Below are positions 1-9,321 of a stretch of 64,000 bases of DNA, one piece after another. The translations under genes and the position numbers were made by a program. The notes below the pieces were generated by a model. It made no database searches. It was not told where the DNA came from and was given only the letters and a program-made list of their open reading frames with translations. The stretch lies in the NCBI RefSeq assembly GCF_000987765.1, contig NZ_LAHP01000005.1:124001-188000 (forward strand). The letters are read 5' to 3'. Source of the DNA: Arsukibacterium sp. MJ3. Lineage in GTDB: Bacteria; Pseudomonadota; Gammaproteobacteria; Enterobacterales; Alteromonadaceae. Position 1 is the stretch's first letter, and each line of letters begins with the position of its first letter.

Positions 1-100
1 CTTCTTTAGCTTGTTGTGGTGCAATTTCATCCACTGCAACAACATGAGCGCTGGTCAATGTTAGTATGGCTACCATAGTTGCCGTAAGTAGTTTTTTCAT
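1..100 (-). CDS. Partial secreted protein, N-terminus only
   Basis: A leftward reading frame starts with ATG at 98-100 and runs off the window after 33 codons. The visible start is MKKLLTATM followed by a hydrophobic stretch and an Ala-X-Ala-like end around residues 18-22, a typical Sec signal peptide. An AGGAAA ribosome binding site lies 8 bases upstream of the ATG. The mature part begins about VDEIAPQQ, too short to assign a family. Small periplasmic DUF1471 (BhsA/YhcN-like) proteins look similar at the N-terminus, but that is only a guess. Confidence 0.6.
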   Translation of the reverse strand, partial: MKKLLTATMVAILTLTSAHVVAVDEIAPQQAKE

Positions 101-289
101 GATTCAATTTCCTAATAGTGTGTAGTGTAACTATAACATTTTTGAATTTTCATGCTGCTTACAAATTGTAAGATATTATTTCATGTTTATCTAGCATCAG
201 CCCGTACTGGCGCATGCTGCCCTGCCATGCTGGTCTGACTATGATTTTTCTAGTATTCTTGAGCTTATGAAGGTTTTTACGGAGCGGTT

Positions 290-1156
290 ATGAACCAGCC
301 TCAGTTATTAGGCTATCTGCATCAGGGCAAAAAGTTTATTGCCGCGTATATCCAGCGTTGCCAGCAAGACCAAATCACTATTATTGGTGGTTATCTGGCT
401 TATATTTCATTATTGTCGCTGGTACCGTTTGTTGCAGTAATGTTTTCAATGCTGGGTATGTTTCCGATGTTCAAACAGTTAAAAGCTCAGTTAGAAGAGT
501 TGATTTTTGCTAATGTTATTCCTACCAAAGGCGCGGAAATTCAAAATTATATCAATGAGTTTATCAGTAATACCGGAGGTATGACGGCGGTAGGGATCCT
601 CGCTTTGATTTTTGTGGCATTACTGCTTATTCATAATATTGATAAAACCTTAAATAAAATCTGGCGGGTAAAACAACGGCCACGGCCAATTATTTCCTTC
701 TCGATATACTGGATGATTTTAACTCTGGGCCCGGTGCTTATTGGTACCTCTATAGCCGTTACGTCATATCTGGCGACCTTTAGCCGCTATGCTGACGATT
801 ATACCCCAGGCATTTCCAGCGTTATTCTGTGGTTAATCCCATATGTGATGTCGCTGCTGGCATTTTTTTTCTTATATTTAGTGGTGCCTAATGTTAAAGT
901 TAGGGTGCGGCATGCCCTTTGGGGGGCGCTATTGGCGACCGTTTTATTTGAGTTTTTTAAGCGTGGGTTTGCACTCTATGTTACTGAGTTTCCATCTTAT
1001 CAAGCGATTTATGGTGCCTTAGCATTGGTACCCATTTTATTTGTTTGGGTATATTTATCCTGGCTAGTGGTGTTGCTTGGTGCCGAACTAACCGCCTTAT
1101 TACAACAACGTGCCGAGTTACAAGAAGCTGAAGACTCAGGCGAGTCGCAGGCATGA
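290..1156 (+). CDS. yihY: YihY/BrkB-family inner membrane protein
   Basis: 288 residues, the usual length for the UPF0761 (YihY, formerly BrkB / 'RNase BN') family. The family signature GGYLAYISLLSLVPF is near residue 33, and about six hydrophobic segments are spread over residues 33-270, including FLYLVVPNVKVR around 195-206, also typical. This is an integral inner membrane protein of unknown biochemical role; the old ribonuclease BN assignment was an error, since RNase BN is encoded by elaC/rbn. The ATG follows GGAGCGGTT, a good ribosome binding site. In enteric bacteria yihY is followed by dtd and yiiD; here the yiiD-like gene follows directly and dtd is absent. Confidence 0.9.
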   Translation: MNQPQLLGYLHQGKKFIAAYIQRCQQDQITIIGGYLAYISLLSLVPFVAVMFSMLGMFPMFKQLKAQLEELIFANVIPTKGAEIQNYINEFISNTGGMTAVGILALIFVALLLIHNIDKTLNKIWRVKQRPRPIISFSIYWMILTLGPVLIGTSIAVTSYLATFSRYADDYTPGISSVILWLIPYVMSLLAFFFLYLVVPNVKVRVRHALWGALLATVLFEFFKRGFALYVTEFPSYQAIYGALALVPILFVWVYLSWLVVLLGAELTALLQQRAELQEAEDSGESQA

Positions 1157-1210
1157 GCATAGTATTTTGCTGGCATGATAGGATTCGTCTATGTTCAGGC
1201 CGAGCAGTCA

Positions 1211-2134
1211 ATGACAATACCCTCTGACTGGCCACTAATCTGTCCAAAATCGGCTGCTCAGTGGCAAGCTTATTATCAATTGCGCTGGCAGGTACTACGC
1301 GCGCCCTGGCAACAACCCAAAGGTTCTGAGCAAGATGAGCATGAGCAGCATGCTTACCACATTATGCTAACCGATCTGGCTGGTGTGGTTCAGGCAGTAG
1401 GCCGGCTGCATCAACTTGATAAAACAGTGGGGCAAATCCGCTATATGGCGGTAGCTGAGGTTGCTCGCGGTAAAGGCGCCGGCCAGTTAATATTAAAAGC
1501 ATTAGAGCAACAGGCGGTAAGTTTGGGGCTAACGCAATTGCAGCTTAATGCCCGCCAGCCAGCGCTCGGTTTTTATCAGCAGTGTGGTTATTATGCGTGT
1601 GGTATAGCAGCTCCTTTATTTGAGATTGCTCATCATAAAATGTCAAAACGCTTACGTCTTGTTGGTAGTCGTGCAGACTTTACCCATTGGCAGCAGCAGT
1701 TAAGCGATACCTGGCAGCAAACCATCCCACTTAGCCAGTTTATGCAGCTGCAGATCAGCGGTTTTAACGGTTATCAATTACGCTGCAGCGCTCCACTGGC
1801 ACCTAATATTAATCTGCATAATACGATGTTTGCCGGGAGTATTTATACGCTGGCTACCCTAACTGGCTGGGGTATGCTGTTTATGCAATTACAGAGTCTG
1901 GGATTAAGCGGCTCACAGGTGCTGGCCAAGGCTGATATTCGTTACCTGCATCCTATTAGCAGTGCGCCAGAGGCACGTTGTCAGTTGCTCGATTGTTTTG
2001 GCGAGTTAACATCGCTTACTCGGGGTAAAAAAGTAAGGCAACGCATTACGGTTAATCTGTATTGTCAGCAGCAGCGGTGTGCCGAATTTACGGGTTATTA
2101 TGTGGTGTTGCCTGAGCCTACGGTTAGTAACTAA
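1211..2134 (+). CDS. yiiD: GNAT acetyltransferase fused to YiiD_C hotdog domain
   Basis: 307 residues from the chosen ATG at 1211; an in-frame ATG at 1175 would add 12 residues with no family support. Residues 1-150 form a GNAT domain: the acetyl-CoA loop is recognisable as VARGKGAGQLIL and ends with NARQPALGFYQQCGY. Residues 165-305 are a YiiD_C (hotdog thioesterase-like) domain with NLHNTMFAGSIYTLATLTGWG and KADIRYLHPI. The same two-domain order is found in E. coli YiiD. Hotdog proteins of the YiiD_C family have been reported as malonyl-ACP decarboxylases feeding fatty acid synthesis; whether this holds here is inference, and the substrate of the GNAT half is unknown. It lies 54 bases behind yihY and is probably co-transcribed. 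Confidence 0.82.
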   Translation: MTIPSDWPLICPKSAAQWQAYYQLRWQVLRAPWQQPKGSEQDEHEQHAYHIMLTDLAGVVQAVGRLHQLDKTVGQIRYMAVAEVARGKGAGQLILKALEQQAVSLGLTQLQLNARQPALGFYQQCGYYACGIAAPLFEIAHHKMSKRLRLVGSRADFTHWQQQLSDTWQQTIPLSQFMQLQISGFNGYQLRCSAPLAPNINLHNTMFAGSIYTLATLTGWGMLFMQLQSLGLSGSQVLAKADIRYLHPISSAPEARCQLLDCFGELTSLTRGKKVRQRITVNLYCQQQRCAEFTGYYVVLPEPTVSN

Positions 2135-2245
2135 GCAAAGCTACCCTTTAACAGCATTTATAAAACATTTATCAAAACTTGGTAAAGCAGGATAATCCAA
2201 GCAAGCCGATAATCAATGCTATCGCGACACTGGTTTGAGGTAAAA

Positions 2246-2866
2246 ATGAAAAGTAAATGGCTCTGGGTATCGTCTATCAGCACGGTAATGGGCATTTTAG
2301 CCGGGGGGGGGTATCTGCTCTTCGCCGAACATTCATTGTTGTTAAGTGATAATGGCCTGACGCTGTCGGCATTTTGGTCAACGTTTATGTTGTGGGCTTT
2401 TGTGTTGATGTTTGTTGTTGCCTTGCTATGCAATGTATTGGCTTTTATTGAGCTGGATGATGAGCATCGGTTAGCTTGCTTACACCAACGCCTACGTTTA
2501 GCGCTTGGCAGCGGTGAGCGTCAACAGTCATTTTTGCTGGACGCAGAGCGTTTATTAAAGCAGAAAGGTCAGTGGACAATAAATGACAAAGTTGCGACAG
2601 ACTATCGAGTCTTAAAAGCCCAACGCGATACACTTATTTTTATTCAGTCTGCATGTCATCCGGTCGATATTGGGCAGGTCCGCGGCATGTTTCAACAGAT
2701 GCTGGCGGTCGATATTACCGATGGCATAGTGGTTAGTAGCGGTGGTTTTTCCAATCAGGCTTGGATCTTTGCTCAGGAAGCGAATATTAACCTGTTGGAT
2801 GGTAAACGCTTAAGAAAACAGCAAAAGCGGGCAAAAATTCAGCAAGTACCGTTAATTCAGAGTTGA
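2246..2866 (+). CDS. Membrane-anchored Mrr-like (PD-D/ExK) domain protein, probably catalytically degenerate
   Basis: 206 residues. The ATG at 2246 is chosen over the in-frame start at 2216 because GAGG stands 5 bases upstream. Two hydrophobic segments (about residues 5-27 and 41-68) precede a soluble domain at about 95-195. Its end, IVVSSGGFSNQAWIFAQEANINLLDGKRL, is characteristic of Mrr_cat restriction-endonuclease-like domains, where it reads roughly G-ITTG-F-A-FA-LIDG-L. In active members a beta-hairpin carries D and then QxK; here the matching stretch reads DYRVLKAQRDTLIFIQSA, so D and Q are present but the lysine is alanine. I infer a non-cleaving or altered protein. No methylase or other restriction gene is nearby. 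A rightward terminator follows at 2964. Confidence 0.6.
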   Translation: MKSKWLWVSSISTVMGILAGGGYLLFAEHSLLLSDNGLTLSAFWSTFMLWAFVLMFVVALLCNVLAFIELDDEHRLACLHQRLRLALGSGERQQSFLLDAERLLKQKGQWTINDKVATDYRVLKAQRDTLIFIQSACHPVDIGQVRGMFQQMLAVDITDGIVVSSGGFSNQAWIFAQEANINLLDGKRLRKQQKRAKIQQVPLIQS

Positions 2867-2963
2867 TATCAACGTTTCATCAGGATTTTTGATTTTAAAT
2901 TAGCGATATTGTTTAGCGAAAGGAATCAAAATAATAAACATGGACTAGCGTCACTTCCTGCAT

Positions 2964-2986
2964 AGCTGGCTTCGGCCAGCTTTTTT
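2964..2986 (+). terminator. Rho-independent terminator after the Mrr-like gene
   Basis: AGCTGGC, loop, GCCAGCT forms a perfect GC-rich stem around a TTCG tetraloop and is followed directly by six T residues on the + strand. It ends the rightward yihY / yiiD / Mrr-like transcripts. There is no T-tract in the leftward direction, so it should not stop the chemotaxis receptor gene. Confidence 0.85.
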
Positions 2987-3009
2987 ATAGCTTACTTTGC
3001 TGTTGCAAC

Positions 3010-5037
3010 TTAGCTAATCTTAAAACGAGTGGCGGCCGACTGTAATTGCTTTGCCAATCTGGCGACATCATCACTGTGTACTAAAGTGCGTTCTGCCTTA
3101 ATGGTACTGTTATTCGCCAACTTAACCATGTGCTGCATATTGTCGCTGATGGCACTGCCTAATACTAACTGGCTGGCACTGGCATCACTTACGGCATTAC
3201 TTATTTGCCTAGTTTGGGCAATGGCTTGATTAACCGCTTCCAGTGCTAATGCCAGTTGCTGAGTGCTAACAACACATTTTTCGGCATCGGTTTTACCGGT
3301 TAGTACCGCTGTAACAGCCTGTTGACTCTGTTGTTGTAAAGTAGCGATCATTTTGCGTATTTCATTGGTAGCTTGTTGAGTGCGCCCTGCCAGCGAGCGC
3401 ACTTCATCTGCTACAACCGCAAAGCCGCGGCCTTGTTCACCTGCTCTGGCAGCTTCAATGGCAGCATTTAGAGCCAGTAAGTTAGTTTGTTCGGCAATAG
3501 CGCTGATGGTAGTAAGAATGCCGCCAATATTGGTCGACTGATCATTTACCTTATTCATTACGTCACTGGTGCGGGTTAACTGGCTGGCAAGATCAGTAAT
3601 TAGCTTATTATTGTTATCGGCGATTTGCTGAATATGCTGGCTTTGCTGCAAAGCTAGTTGCATGGCTTCACCTGCTTGAAAAGCTTGATCTGCAACCGTT
3701 TTAGTGTTGTCGGCTAACTGATTAGTTATGCTATTTACCCGGCTTATTTGTTGTTGTTGTTGCTGCAATGAACCGCTTATTTCCTGTACTTCTGCACTAG
3801 ATTGACTGGCATTATTGTTCAGTTCAGTAGCATTTTCCTGAATATTAGTGATAAGGCCACGTAACGCCGCGATTAAGCTGTTAACTTTAGCCGACAAGGC
3901 ACCAAACTCATCTTGTTGTACTATGCTCAGCTGTCGCGTTAAATCGCCTTTTGAAATATCGCCCAGCATATGGTTAATGCTGGCAAGTGGTTTCAACATG
4001 GCATTAATCGTAAAATATGCTGTCACGATAGCCAGTACCACCAGTACCAATAGCATAACCAGAGTTCGATTGCTACCAGAGCTTAAGGCGTCTGATACCT
4101 GTTGTTGCAGGTGCTTGAAGCGCTGATCAGCCATGTCAACAACCTGGTCTAATGCCAGTACCGCCTGGGCAACTTGTTGTTCGGAACTGTTTAGTTGCCG
4201 GCGCGCCATTAGTTGTTGCTGTAGCTGTTGTTGTTTAATGCTAAGCAGAGAGTTATTACGTTGCAATTGCTCGGTCAGCGCCGCAAATTGTTGCTTAAAC
4301 TGTGGCCAGAGGCCATCGGTGTCTACGGTATTTATTTGCTGGTTCAGATAATCAATATTCACTTGAATATCACTCAAGCTAAAACCAATATTTTGTTGGT
4401 TTTTTTCCAGCACGGTTAAGTCGCTATAGCCGGCTACTTCGCGCACGGTGTTCAGCAGGCCAAGTATTTGACCATCAATTCGACCGGCATTACCACTAAT
4501 TTGCTCCATCGTCGCTTCATCTAACATTAAATTGGCATCGGCTAAGTCGAGTAAGCTGGCCCCAGCATCGTCTATCAGTATTTCTAATTGGCTTAATTCA
4601 GCTATTATTGCCGTTGTTGCAATGTTACTAGCAGTTTTAGCGTTAAACATAGCGTCTACCGCGCTATTGTACTGTTGAAAATGACCTAATGCGTTTTTCA
4701 ATGGTTGTTGTAAAGCATCGTCTTCTGCCGTTAGTTGATTAAAGTCGTTGATTAACAGCATAAAACGGTTTTTGCTGTCAGCAAACTGTTGCTGATAGTC
4801 CATTATCTCAGTTTGCTGCTCCGCGGTAAAACCCAGCGCTGATAGTTTTGCCAGTTTAAGTAGCTGAATTTGTGCCAGATTACTTTGTTGTTGCGCAGGT
4901 ACCGCCAGCTGATTTACCGCATTACTGTAGTGAGTGATGGTGTTAAAGCTAAATAATGCAGAGATGCTGGCAAACAACAACAGCATGGCAATAAACCCAA
5001 AACCTATAATGACCTTATGAGCAACTTTTAACGCCAT
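3010..5037 (-). CDS. Methyl-accepting chemotaxis protein
   Basis: 675 residues from the ATG at 5037; a GTG three codons upstream is the alternative start. The layout is classic: TM1 at about residues 7-30, a long helical periplasmic sensor (about 31-320, Gln-rich, consistent with a four-helix-bundle or double-helical ligand domain), TM2 at about 325-348, a HAMP domain beginning [20 protein letters not shown], and a cytoplasmic signalling hairpin. The tip [19 protein letters not shown] is the conserved CheA/CheW contact, followed by [18 protein letters not shown]. It senses an unknown small molecule outside the inner membrane and controls the CheA kinase. It is monocistronic here, downstream of hutH on the same strand but separated from it by a terminator-like hairpin. 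No C-terminal CheR-tethering pentapeptide is visible. Confidence 0.95.
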   Translation of the reverse strand: MALKVAHKVIIGFGFIAMLLLFASISALFSFNTITHYSNAVNQLAVPAQQQSNLAQIQLLKLAKLSALGFTAEQQTEIMDYQQQFADSKNRFMLLINDFNQLTAEDDALQQPLKNALGHFQQYNSAVDAMFNAKTASNIATTAIIAELSQLEILIDDAGASLLDLADANLMLDEATMEQISGNAGRIDGQILGLLNTVREVAGYSDLTVLEKNQQNIGFSLSDIQVNIDYLNQQINTVDTDGLWPQFKQQFAALTEQLQRNNSLLSIKQQQLQQQLMARRQLNSSEQQVAQAVLALDQVVDMADQRFKHLQQQVSDALSSGSNRTLVMLLVLVVLAIVTAYFTINAMLKPLASINHMLGDISKGDLTRQLSIVQQDEFGALSAKVNSLIAALRGLITNIQENATELNNNASQSSAEVQEISGSLQQQQQQISRVNSITNQLADNTKTVADQAFQAGEAMQLALQQSQHIQQIADNNNKLITDLASQLTRTSDVMNKVNDQSTNIGGILTTISAIAEQTNLLALNAAIEAARAGEQGRGFAVVADEVRSLAGRTQQATNEIRKMIATLQQQSQQAVTAVLTGKTDAEKCVVSTQQLALALEAVNQAIAQTRQISNAVSDASASQLVLGSAISDNMQHMVKLANNSTIKAERTLVHSDDVARLAKQLQSAATRFKIS

Positions 5038-5162
5038 GCAATTCACCAGTTAATGTCAGTTAATTAGTTTGCCAAAATAGAGTGAAAATATCAGCAGCCT
5101 ATGACCCAACAAGGTAGCAAACTACGCTGTACTGGTCTAGCCAGAAATAGCCACTAAATCAG

Positions 5163-5199
5163 CTAAAACAAGACAGGCGTATCATAAAGTTACGCCTGT
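5163..5199 (-). terminator. Probable terminator of the hutCUH operon
   Basis: On the minus strand ACAGGCGTA (5191-5199) pairs perfectly with TACGCCTGT (5173-5181) across a 9-base loop and is followed by CTTGTTTTAG. The T-tract is short and interrupted, so strength is uncertain, but it lies 23 bases past the hutH stop, where a terminator is expected. Confidence 0.65.
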
Positions 5200-5221
5200 T
5201 GCAGAGCAGAAAAATAACAGC

Positions 5222-6757
5222 TTAAAAACTGCTGAGTAATGATGTTGGTATTAACGTGTTAAGAACTGCACTGCGGATCAGGCTGGCGCTTTTTTCAATG
5301 TCTGGCCCAAAGTAGCGGTCTTGCTGATAAAAACTCACCTGGGCTCGCAACAGTGCTTTAGCGTTTTCTATCGAAGCAGTGGATTTTAACGGCGCGCGAA
5401 AATCTAACCCTTGGGCCGCAGCTAAATACTCCACTGCCAGTACACCCGTTGTATTCTCGCTCATATCGGCCAACCGGCGCGCGGCAAACGTGGCCATCGA
5501 CACATGGTCTTCCTGATTAGCCGACGTAGGCAAACTATCAACTGAGGCTGGATGGGCTAAACTTTTATTTTCAGAGGCGAGGGCGGCTGCGGTAACCTGT
5601 GCAATCATAAAACCGCTGTTTACACCGCCGTTAGGCACTAAAAAAGGGGGTAATTTACTTAAACTGGCATCAATCAGTAGCGCTGTTCGCCGTTCTGATA
5701 TGGCCCCAATTTCAGCAATCGCTAAGGCTAAATTGTCGGCGGCCATGGCAACCGGTTCTGCATGAAAATTACCGCCAGAAATAATGTCGCCTTCATCGGC
5801 AAACACCAACGGGTTGTCGGTAACACCGTTCGCTTCAACCGCCAATACTTCAGCCGCCTGACGTATTTGTGTTAAACAAGCACCCATTACCTGTGGCTGA
5901 CAGCGTAAGCTATAAGGGTCTTGTACTTTTTCACAGGCCTGGTGCGAATTACCAATTGCTGATTGCTCGGTCAATAAATACCGATAAATAGTGGCGGCGT
6001 CAATTTGACCGCGCTGGCCACGGGCCGCATGAATTCGGCTATCGAATGGCGCACGGCTGCCAAGCGCCGCCTCGACACTCATGGCGCCAATAACGGTGCC
6101 GGCAGCAAATAAGTTTTCTGCGCGAAACAATCCTTCTAGCGCTAGCGCGGTAGAGGCCTGAGTACCATTAAGTAGTGCCAGCCCTTCTTTCGCCGCCAGG
6201 GTGAGTGGTGCCATGTCCACGATGGCTAAGCCTTCAATTGCGTCATATAGCTGGCCCTGATAACTGACTTCACCTTCGCCAATTAGTGGCAATACCATAT
6301 GCGCCAGCGGTGCTAAATCGCCTGAGGCACCGACAGAGCCTTTAATGGGTATACACGGATATACTTGCGCATTAACCAGTTGTATCAAGGCTTCAATAAC
6401 GCTTAAGCGGATACCCGAAAACCCCCGGGCCAGGGCGTTTATTTTTAGTACCAGCATTAACCGTACTGTACTATCGTCCATAAAATCGCCAAAGCCTGCG
6501 GCATGCGATAACACTATTGAGCGCTGCAGCAGTTCCAGTTCTTCGTTTTTAATCCGGGTATTGGCCAGTAAACCAAAACCCGTATTAATGCCATACACCA
6601 CTTTATTTTGTTTAATAATATTAGCAACACAAGCCGCTGATTTGTTAATGGCGGCAATGGCTGTAGGTTCTAGCGTAAGTTGCACTGGCCCCTGTTGAAT
6701 TTGTCGTAGCTGCGCCAAGGTGAGTTGCCCAGGGATTAAATGTAGTTGAAAAGCCAT
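5222..6757 (-). CDS. hutH: Histidine ammonia-lyase
   Basis: 511 residues, normal for the family. It catalyses the first step of histidine breakdown, L-histidine to trans-urocanate plus ammonia, in the cytoplasm. The electrophilic MIO cofactor forms from Ala-Ser-Gly in [13 protein letters not shown] at about residue 141. Other family marks are YGINTGFG near residue 52, [23 protein letters not shown] and [17 protein letters not shown]-like [15 protein letters not shown]. The ATG at 6757 is chosen because the protein then starts [10 protein letters not shown] and GGAG stands upstream; the reading frame stays open 17 codons further but without a family match. It lies 5 bases behind hutU and is last in the hutC-hutU-hutH transcript. 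Confidence 0.97.
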   Translation of the reverse strand: MAFQLHLIPGQLTLAQLRQIQQGPVQLTLEPTAIAAINKSAACVANIIKQNKVVYGINTGFGLLANTRIKNEELELLQRSIVLSHAAGFGDFMDDSTVRLMLVLKINALARGFSGIRLSVIEALIQLVNAQVYPCIPIKGSVGASGDLAPLAHMVLPLIGEGEVSYQGQLYDAIEGLAIVDMAPLTLAAKEGLALLNGTQASTALALEGLFRAENLFAAGTVIGAMSVEAALGSRAPFDSRIHAARGQRGQIDAATIYRYLLTEQSAIGNSHQACEKVQDPYSLRCQPQVMGACLTQIRQAAEVLAVEANGVTDNPLVFADEGDIISGGNFHAEPVAMAADNLALAIAEIGAISERRTALLIDASLSKLPPFLVPNGGVNSGFMIAQVTAAALASENKSLAHPASVDSLPTSANQEDHVSMATFAARRLADMSENTTGVLAVEYLAAAQGLDFRAPLKSTASIENAKALLRAQVSFYQQDRYFGPDIEKSASLIRSAVLNTLIPTSLLSSF

Positions 6758-6762
6758 ATTAA

Positions 6763-8436
6763 TTACTCCGTTACCATTGGTAAATCTAAGTTTTGCTCTT
6801 GGGCGCACGCGATGGCGATGTCATACCCCGCATCGGCATGGCGCATAACGCCGGTACCAGGATCATTCCACAGCACGCGGCCTAAGCGTGCAGCCGCAGC
6901 GTCGGTACCATCGGCCAGAATAACCACACCACTGTGTTGGCTATAACCCATGCCGACACCACCACCATGATGCAATGACACCCAGGTAGCGCCACCCGCG
7001 GTGTTAAGCAGAGCATTTAACAATGGCCAGTCTGATACCGCATCAGAGCCATCGAGCATCGCCTCGGTTTCGCGATTGGGGCTGGCTACCGAGCCCGAAT
7101 CAAGGTGGTCACGGCCAATAATAATGGGTGCTGCTAGCTCGCCACTTTTTACCATCTCGTTAAAAGCCAGCGCGATGCGTGCCCGGTCTTTTAAGCCTAT
7201 CCAGCAAATACGAGCCGGTAACCCCTGAAACTGAATATGCTTGCGCGCCATGTCCAGCCAATGATGCAGCTGCGGATTATCCGGGATCAGCTGTTTTACC
7301 TTGGCGTCAGTCTTATAAATATCTTCAGCATCGCCCGACAAGGCCACCCAGCGGAAAGGGCCAATACCCTCGCAAAATAAAGGCCGGATATACGCCGGTA
7401 CAAAACCCGGGAAGTCAAAAGCATTTTTTACGCCCATGTCTTGCGCCATCTGGCGAATATTATTACCGTAATCAGTCGCCACGGCACCGCGCTGCTGCAA
7501 GGTAAGGATTGCCTGCACTTGAACCGCCATAGCTGCTTTGGCTGCTTGAACCACCCCTGCTTCGTCAGTTTTACGTTGCTGCGCGGCTTTTTGCATACTC
7601 CAGCCCTGCGGCAGGTAGCCGTTTAGCGGGTCATGGGCTGAGGTTTGGTCGGTAACCACATCTGGGGTAATGCCGCGATTAACTACTTCGGCAAATACAT
7701 CTGCTGCATTAGCCAGCAAACCAATTGAGGTAGGTTTACCCTCGGCTTTGGCCTGCGCCAATAGCGCTAAAGCATCGTCCAGCGATGAGGCTTTTTTATC
7801 CAGATAGCCAGTTTTTAACCGAAAATCGATGCGACTTTCATCTACTTCACAGGCAATCATATGAAAACCCGCCATGGTAGCGGCTAATGGCTGGGCTCCG
7901 CCCATACCACCGAGGCCACCGGTTAAAATCCATTTATTGTGGGCATTGCCTGCAAAATGCGCTTTAGCCATTGCGACAAAAGTTTCATAGGTACCTTGCA
8001 CAATGCCCTGAGTGCCAATATAGATCCAGGAGCCTGCGGTCATTTGGCCATACATCATCAGACCTTTTCGGTCCAGCTCGTTAAAATGCTGCCAGGTAGC
8101 CCAGGCCGGCACTAGGTTAGAATTGGCAATCAATACCCGCGGTGCATCAGGATGTGTTGGAAATACTCCCACTGGCTTGCCGCTTTGAATTAATAACGTT
8201 TGGTTATCTTCCAGCCGGTCGAGTACTTCAATTATTTTATCAAAGCATTGCCAGTTGCGGGCAGCACGACCAATACCGCCATATACTACCAACGCTTGTG
8301 GATGCTCGGCGACGTCTGGGTCAAGGTTATTCATCAGCATCCGCTTGGCCGCTTCGGTTTGCCAGCTTTTAGCCGTTATTACAGTGCCCCGGGCGGCGCG
8401 AACCACCCGGCTGTTATCTAGTCGGGGATCATTCAT
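6763..8436 (-). CDS. hutU: Urocanate hydratase (urocanase)
   Basis: 557 residues, the typical length. It converts urocanate to 4-imidazolone-5-propanoate, the second step of histidine degradation, using a tightly bound NAD+ as an electrophile. Family motifs are abundant: [13 protein letters not shown] near residue 50, [14 protein letters not shown] near 175, the cysteine-containing [12 protein letters not shown] region near 265 and a C-terminal [15 protein letters not shown] segment near 490. Its ATG overlaps the hutC stop by one base (TAATG), so translation is probably coupled to the repressor gene; hutH follows 5 bases after its stop. Confidence 0.97.
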   Translation of the reverse strand: MNDPRLDNSRVVRAARGTVITAKSWQTEAAKRMLMNNLDPDVAEHPQALVVYGGIGRAARNWQCFDKIIEVLDRLEDNQTLLIQSGKPVGVFPTHPDAPRVLIANSNLVPAWATWQHFNELDRKGLMMYGQMTAGSWIYIGTQGIVQGTYETFVAMAKAHFAGNAHNKWILTGGLGGMGGAQPLAATMAGFHMIACEVDESRIDFRLKTGYLDKKASSLDDALALLAQAKAEGKPTSIGLLANAADVFAEVVNRGITPDVVTDQTSAHDPLNGYLPQGWSMQKAAQQRKTDEAGVVQAAKAAMAVQVQAILTLQQRGAVATDYGNNIRQMAQDMGVKNAFDFPGFVPAYIRPLFCEGIGPFRWVALSGDAEDIYKTDAKVKQLIPDNPQLHHWLDMARKHIQFQGLPARICWIGLKDRARIALAFNEMVKSGELAAPIIIGRDHLDSGSVASPNRETEAMLDGSDAVSDWPLLNALLNTAGGATWVSLHHGGGVGMGYSQHSGVVILADGTDAAAARLGRVLWNDPGTGVMRHADAGYDIAIACAQEQNLDLPMVTE

Positions 8437-9164
8437 TATGGTTCTCTCGTTGTGGTCGGTAACACAAAATTTAAGTGGCTGCCAAGACGATAGCGGCTGC
8501 CAGGTGAGGTTAAATAAGCCAGGCTGACAGCACCGCCGCGGCTAAACGTGCGACGCGTCAGGCGCAGGCAGGGTTCGGCTTTTCTAAGCTGCAAATGTTT
8601 GCAGGTAAAATCGTCTGGCCAAATCGCCTCGACCGTATGCTCGGCTTCGGTAAGCGGTGCTATCAGGCTAAGATAATGATGCGGCGTCTGGTTGCTAAAG
8701 TCCTGAGCGATATAATCAGGTACTTGCAGTGGGCTGACATAACGCGCTTCCAGTTGCAGTGGCAAGGCGTTCTCTAAATGCACAATGAGCGAAAAGTACA
8801 CCGGGTCGTTTCGTCGCAAGCCCAGGGCGCTGGCAATAATAGTGGGGCAGGGCAGTTCAGTCAGCTGCAATAAGCGGGCACTGTAAGCATGACCCCGGGC
8901 TTGCACTTCATCGGCAATATTGCGAATTTCTAACAATGACGATTGTGATTTTAGCGCCGCAACAAAACTGCCTACTCCTTGAGTTCGGTAGAGAATACCT
9001 TGCTCGGTCAATTCCTGCAGTGCCCGTCTGGCGGTCATCCTGCTTACGGAAAATTGCTCTGCCAGCTCGTTTTCAGACGGCACCCGGCTATGCTCTGGCC
9101 AGGCGCCAATTTCAATCTGGCTGAGCATAAACTCTTTTATCTCGGCAAATTTGGCTACCGCCAT
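8436..9164 (-). CDS. hutC: GntR-family histidine utilisation repressor HutC
   Basis: 242 residues. Residues 1-70 are a GntR winged helix-turn-helix ([29 protein letters not shown], with the GSFVA wing), and residues 85-235 form a UTRA ligand-binding domain. Known HutC proteins bind urocanate and then release the hut promoters. It is the first gene of the leftward hutC-U-H operon, so the repressor controls its own synthesis. A perfect 12-bp palindrome at 9265-9276, matching the TGTATATACA core known for HutC, lies 101 bases upstream of its ATG. The function as hut repressor rests on the domain type, the context and the operator together. Confidence 0.93.
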   Translation of the reverse strand: MAVAKFAEIKEFMLSQIEIGAWPEHSRVPSENELAEQFSVSRMTARRALQELTEQGILYRTQGVGSFVAALKSQSSLLEIRNIADEVQARGHAYSARLLQLTELPCPTIIASALGLRRNDPVYFSLIVHLENALPLQLEARYVSPLQVPDYIAQDFSNQTPHHYLSLIAPLTEAEHTVEAIWPDDFTCKHLQLRKAEPCLRLTRRTFSRGGAVSLAYLTSPGSRYRLGSHLNFVLPTTTREP

Positions 9165-9247
9165 AACACCTCAACGCTTGCATAGTAAAAAGTGATTAAA
9201 TAAAAAGTGGCTAAATACCAATGATGCTATAAAGGATAGCGCCATAA

Positions 9248-9276
9248 AAAATACTGCAGTTTGGTTGTATATACAA
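9248..9276 (-). promoter_or_regulatory. Candidate sigma-70 promoter for hutCUH
   Basis: Read leftward, TTGTAT (9276-9271), a 17-base spacer and TATTTT (9253-9248) make a plausible -35/-10 pair. The -35 box is one half of the HutC palindrome. Inferred from sequence only. Confidence 0.45.
9265..9276. promoter_or_regulatory. HutC operator, perfect palindrome TTGTATATACAA
   Basis: TTGTATATACAA is its own reverse complement and contains the TGTATATACA core described for HutC sites in Pseudomonas and Klebsiella. It lies between hutC (leftward) and hutI (rightward) and overlaps a plausible -35 box on each strand, so a single bound HutC dimer could shut off both arms of the hut regulon. Confidence 0.85.
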
Positions 9277-9292
9277 GCTATTGCTGTAATAT
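9265..9292 (+). promoter_or_regulatory. Candidate sigma-70 promoter for hutI
   Basis: Read rightward, TTGTAT (9265-9270), a 16-base spacer and TAATAT (9287-9292) form a plausible promoter 30 bases before the hutI start. The -35 hexamer again falls inside the HutC operator. Sequence inference only. Confidence 0.45.
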
Positions 9293-9321
9293 TATTTGTA
9301 ATGAGTACACAGGAGAACGCC

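Noticed and set aside
2216-2245. Upstream start for the Mrr-like gene
   Set aside because: The ATG at 2246 has a GAGG ribosome binding site at proper distance; the extra ten residues have no support.
6345-9185. Several rightward frames of 60-117 codons in the hut region
   Set aside because: All are antisense to hutH, hutU and hutC, whose family matches are unambiguous.
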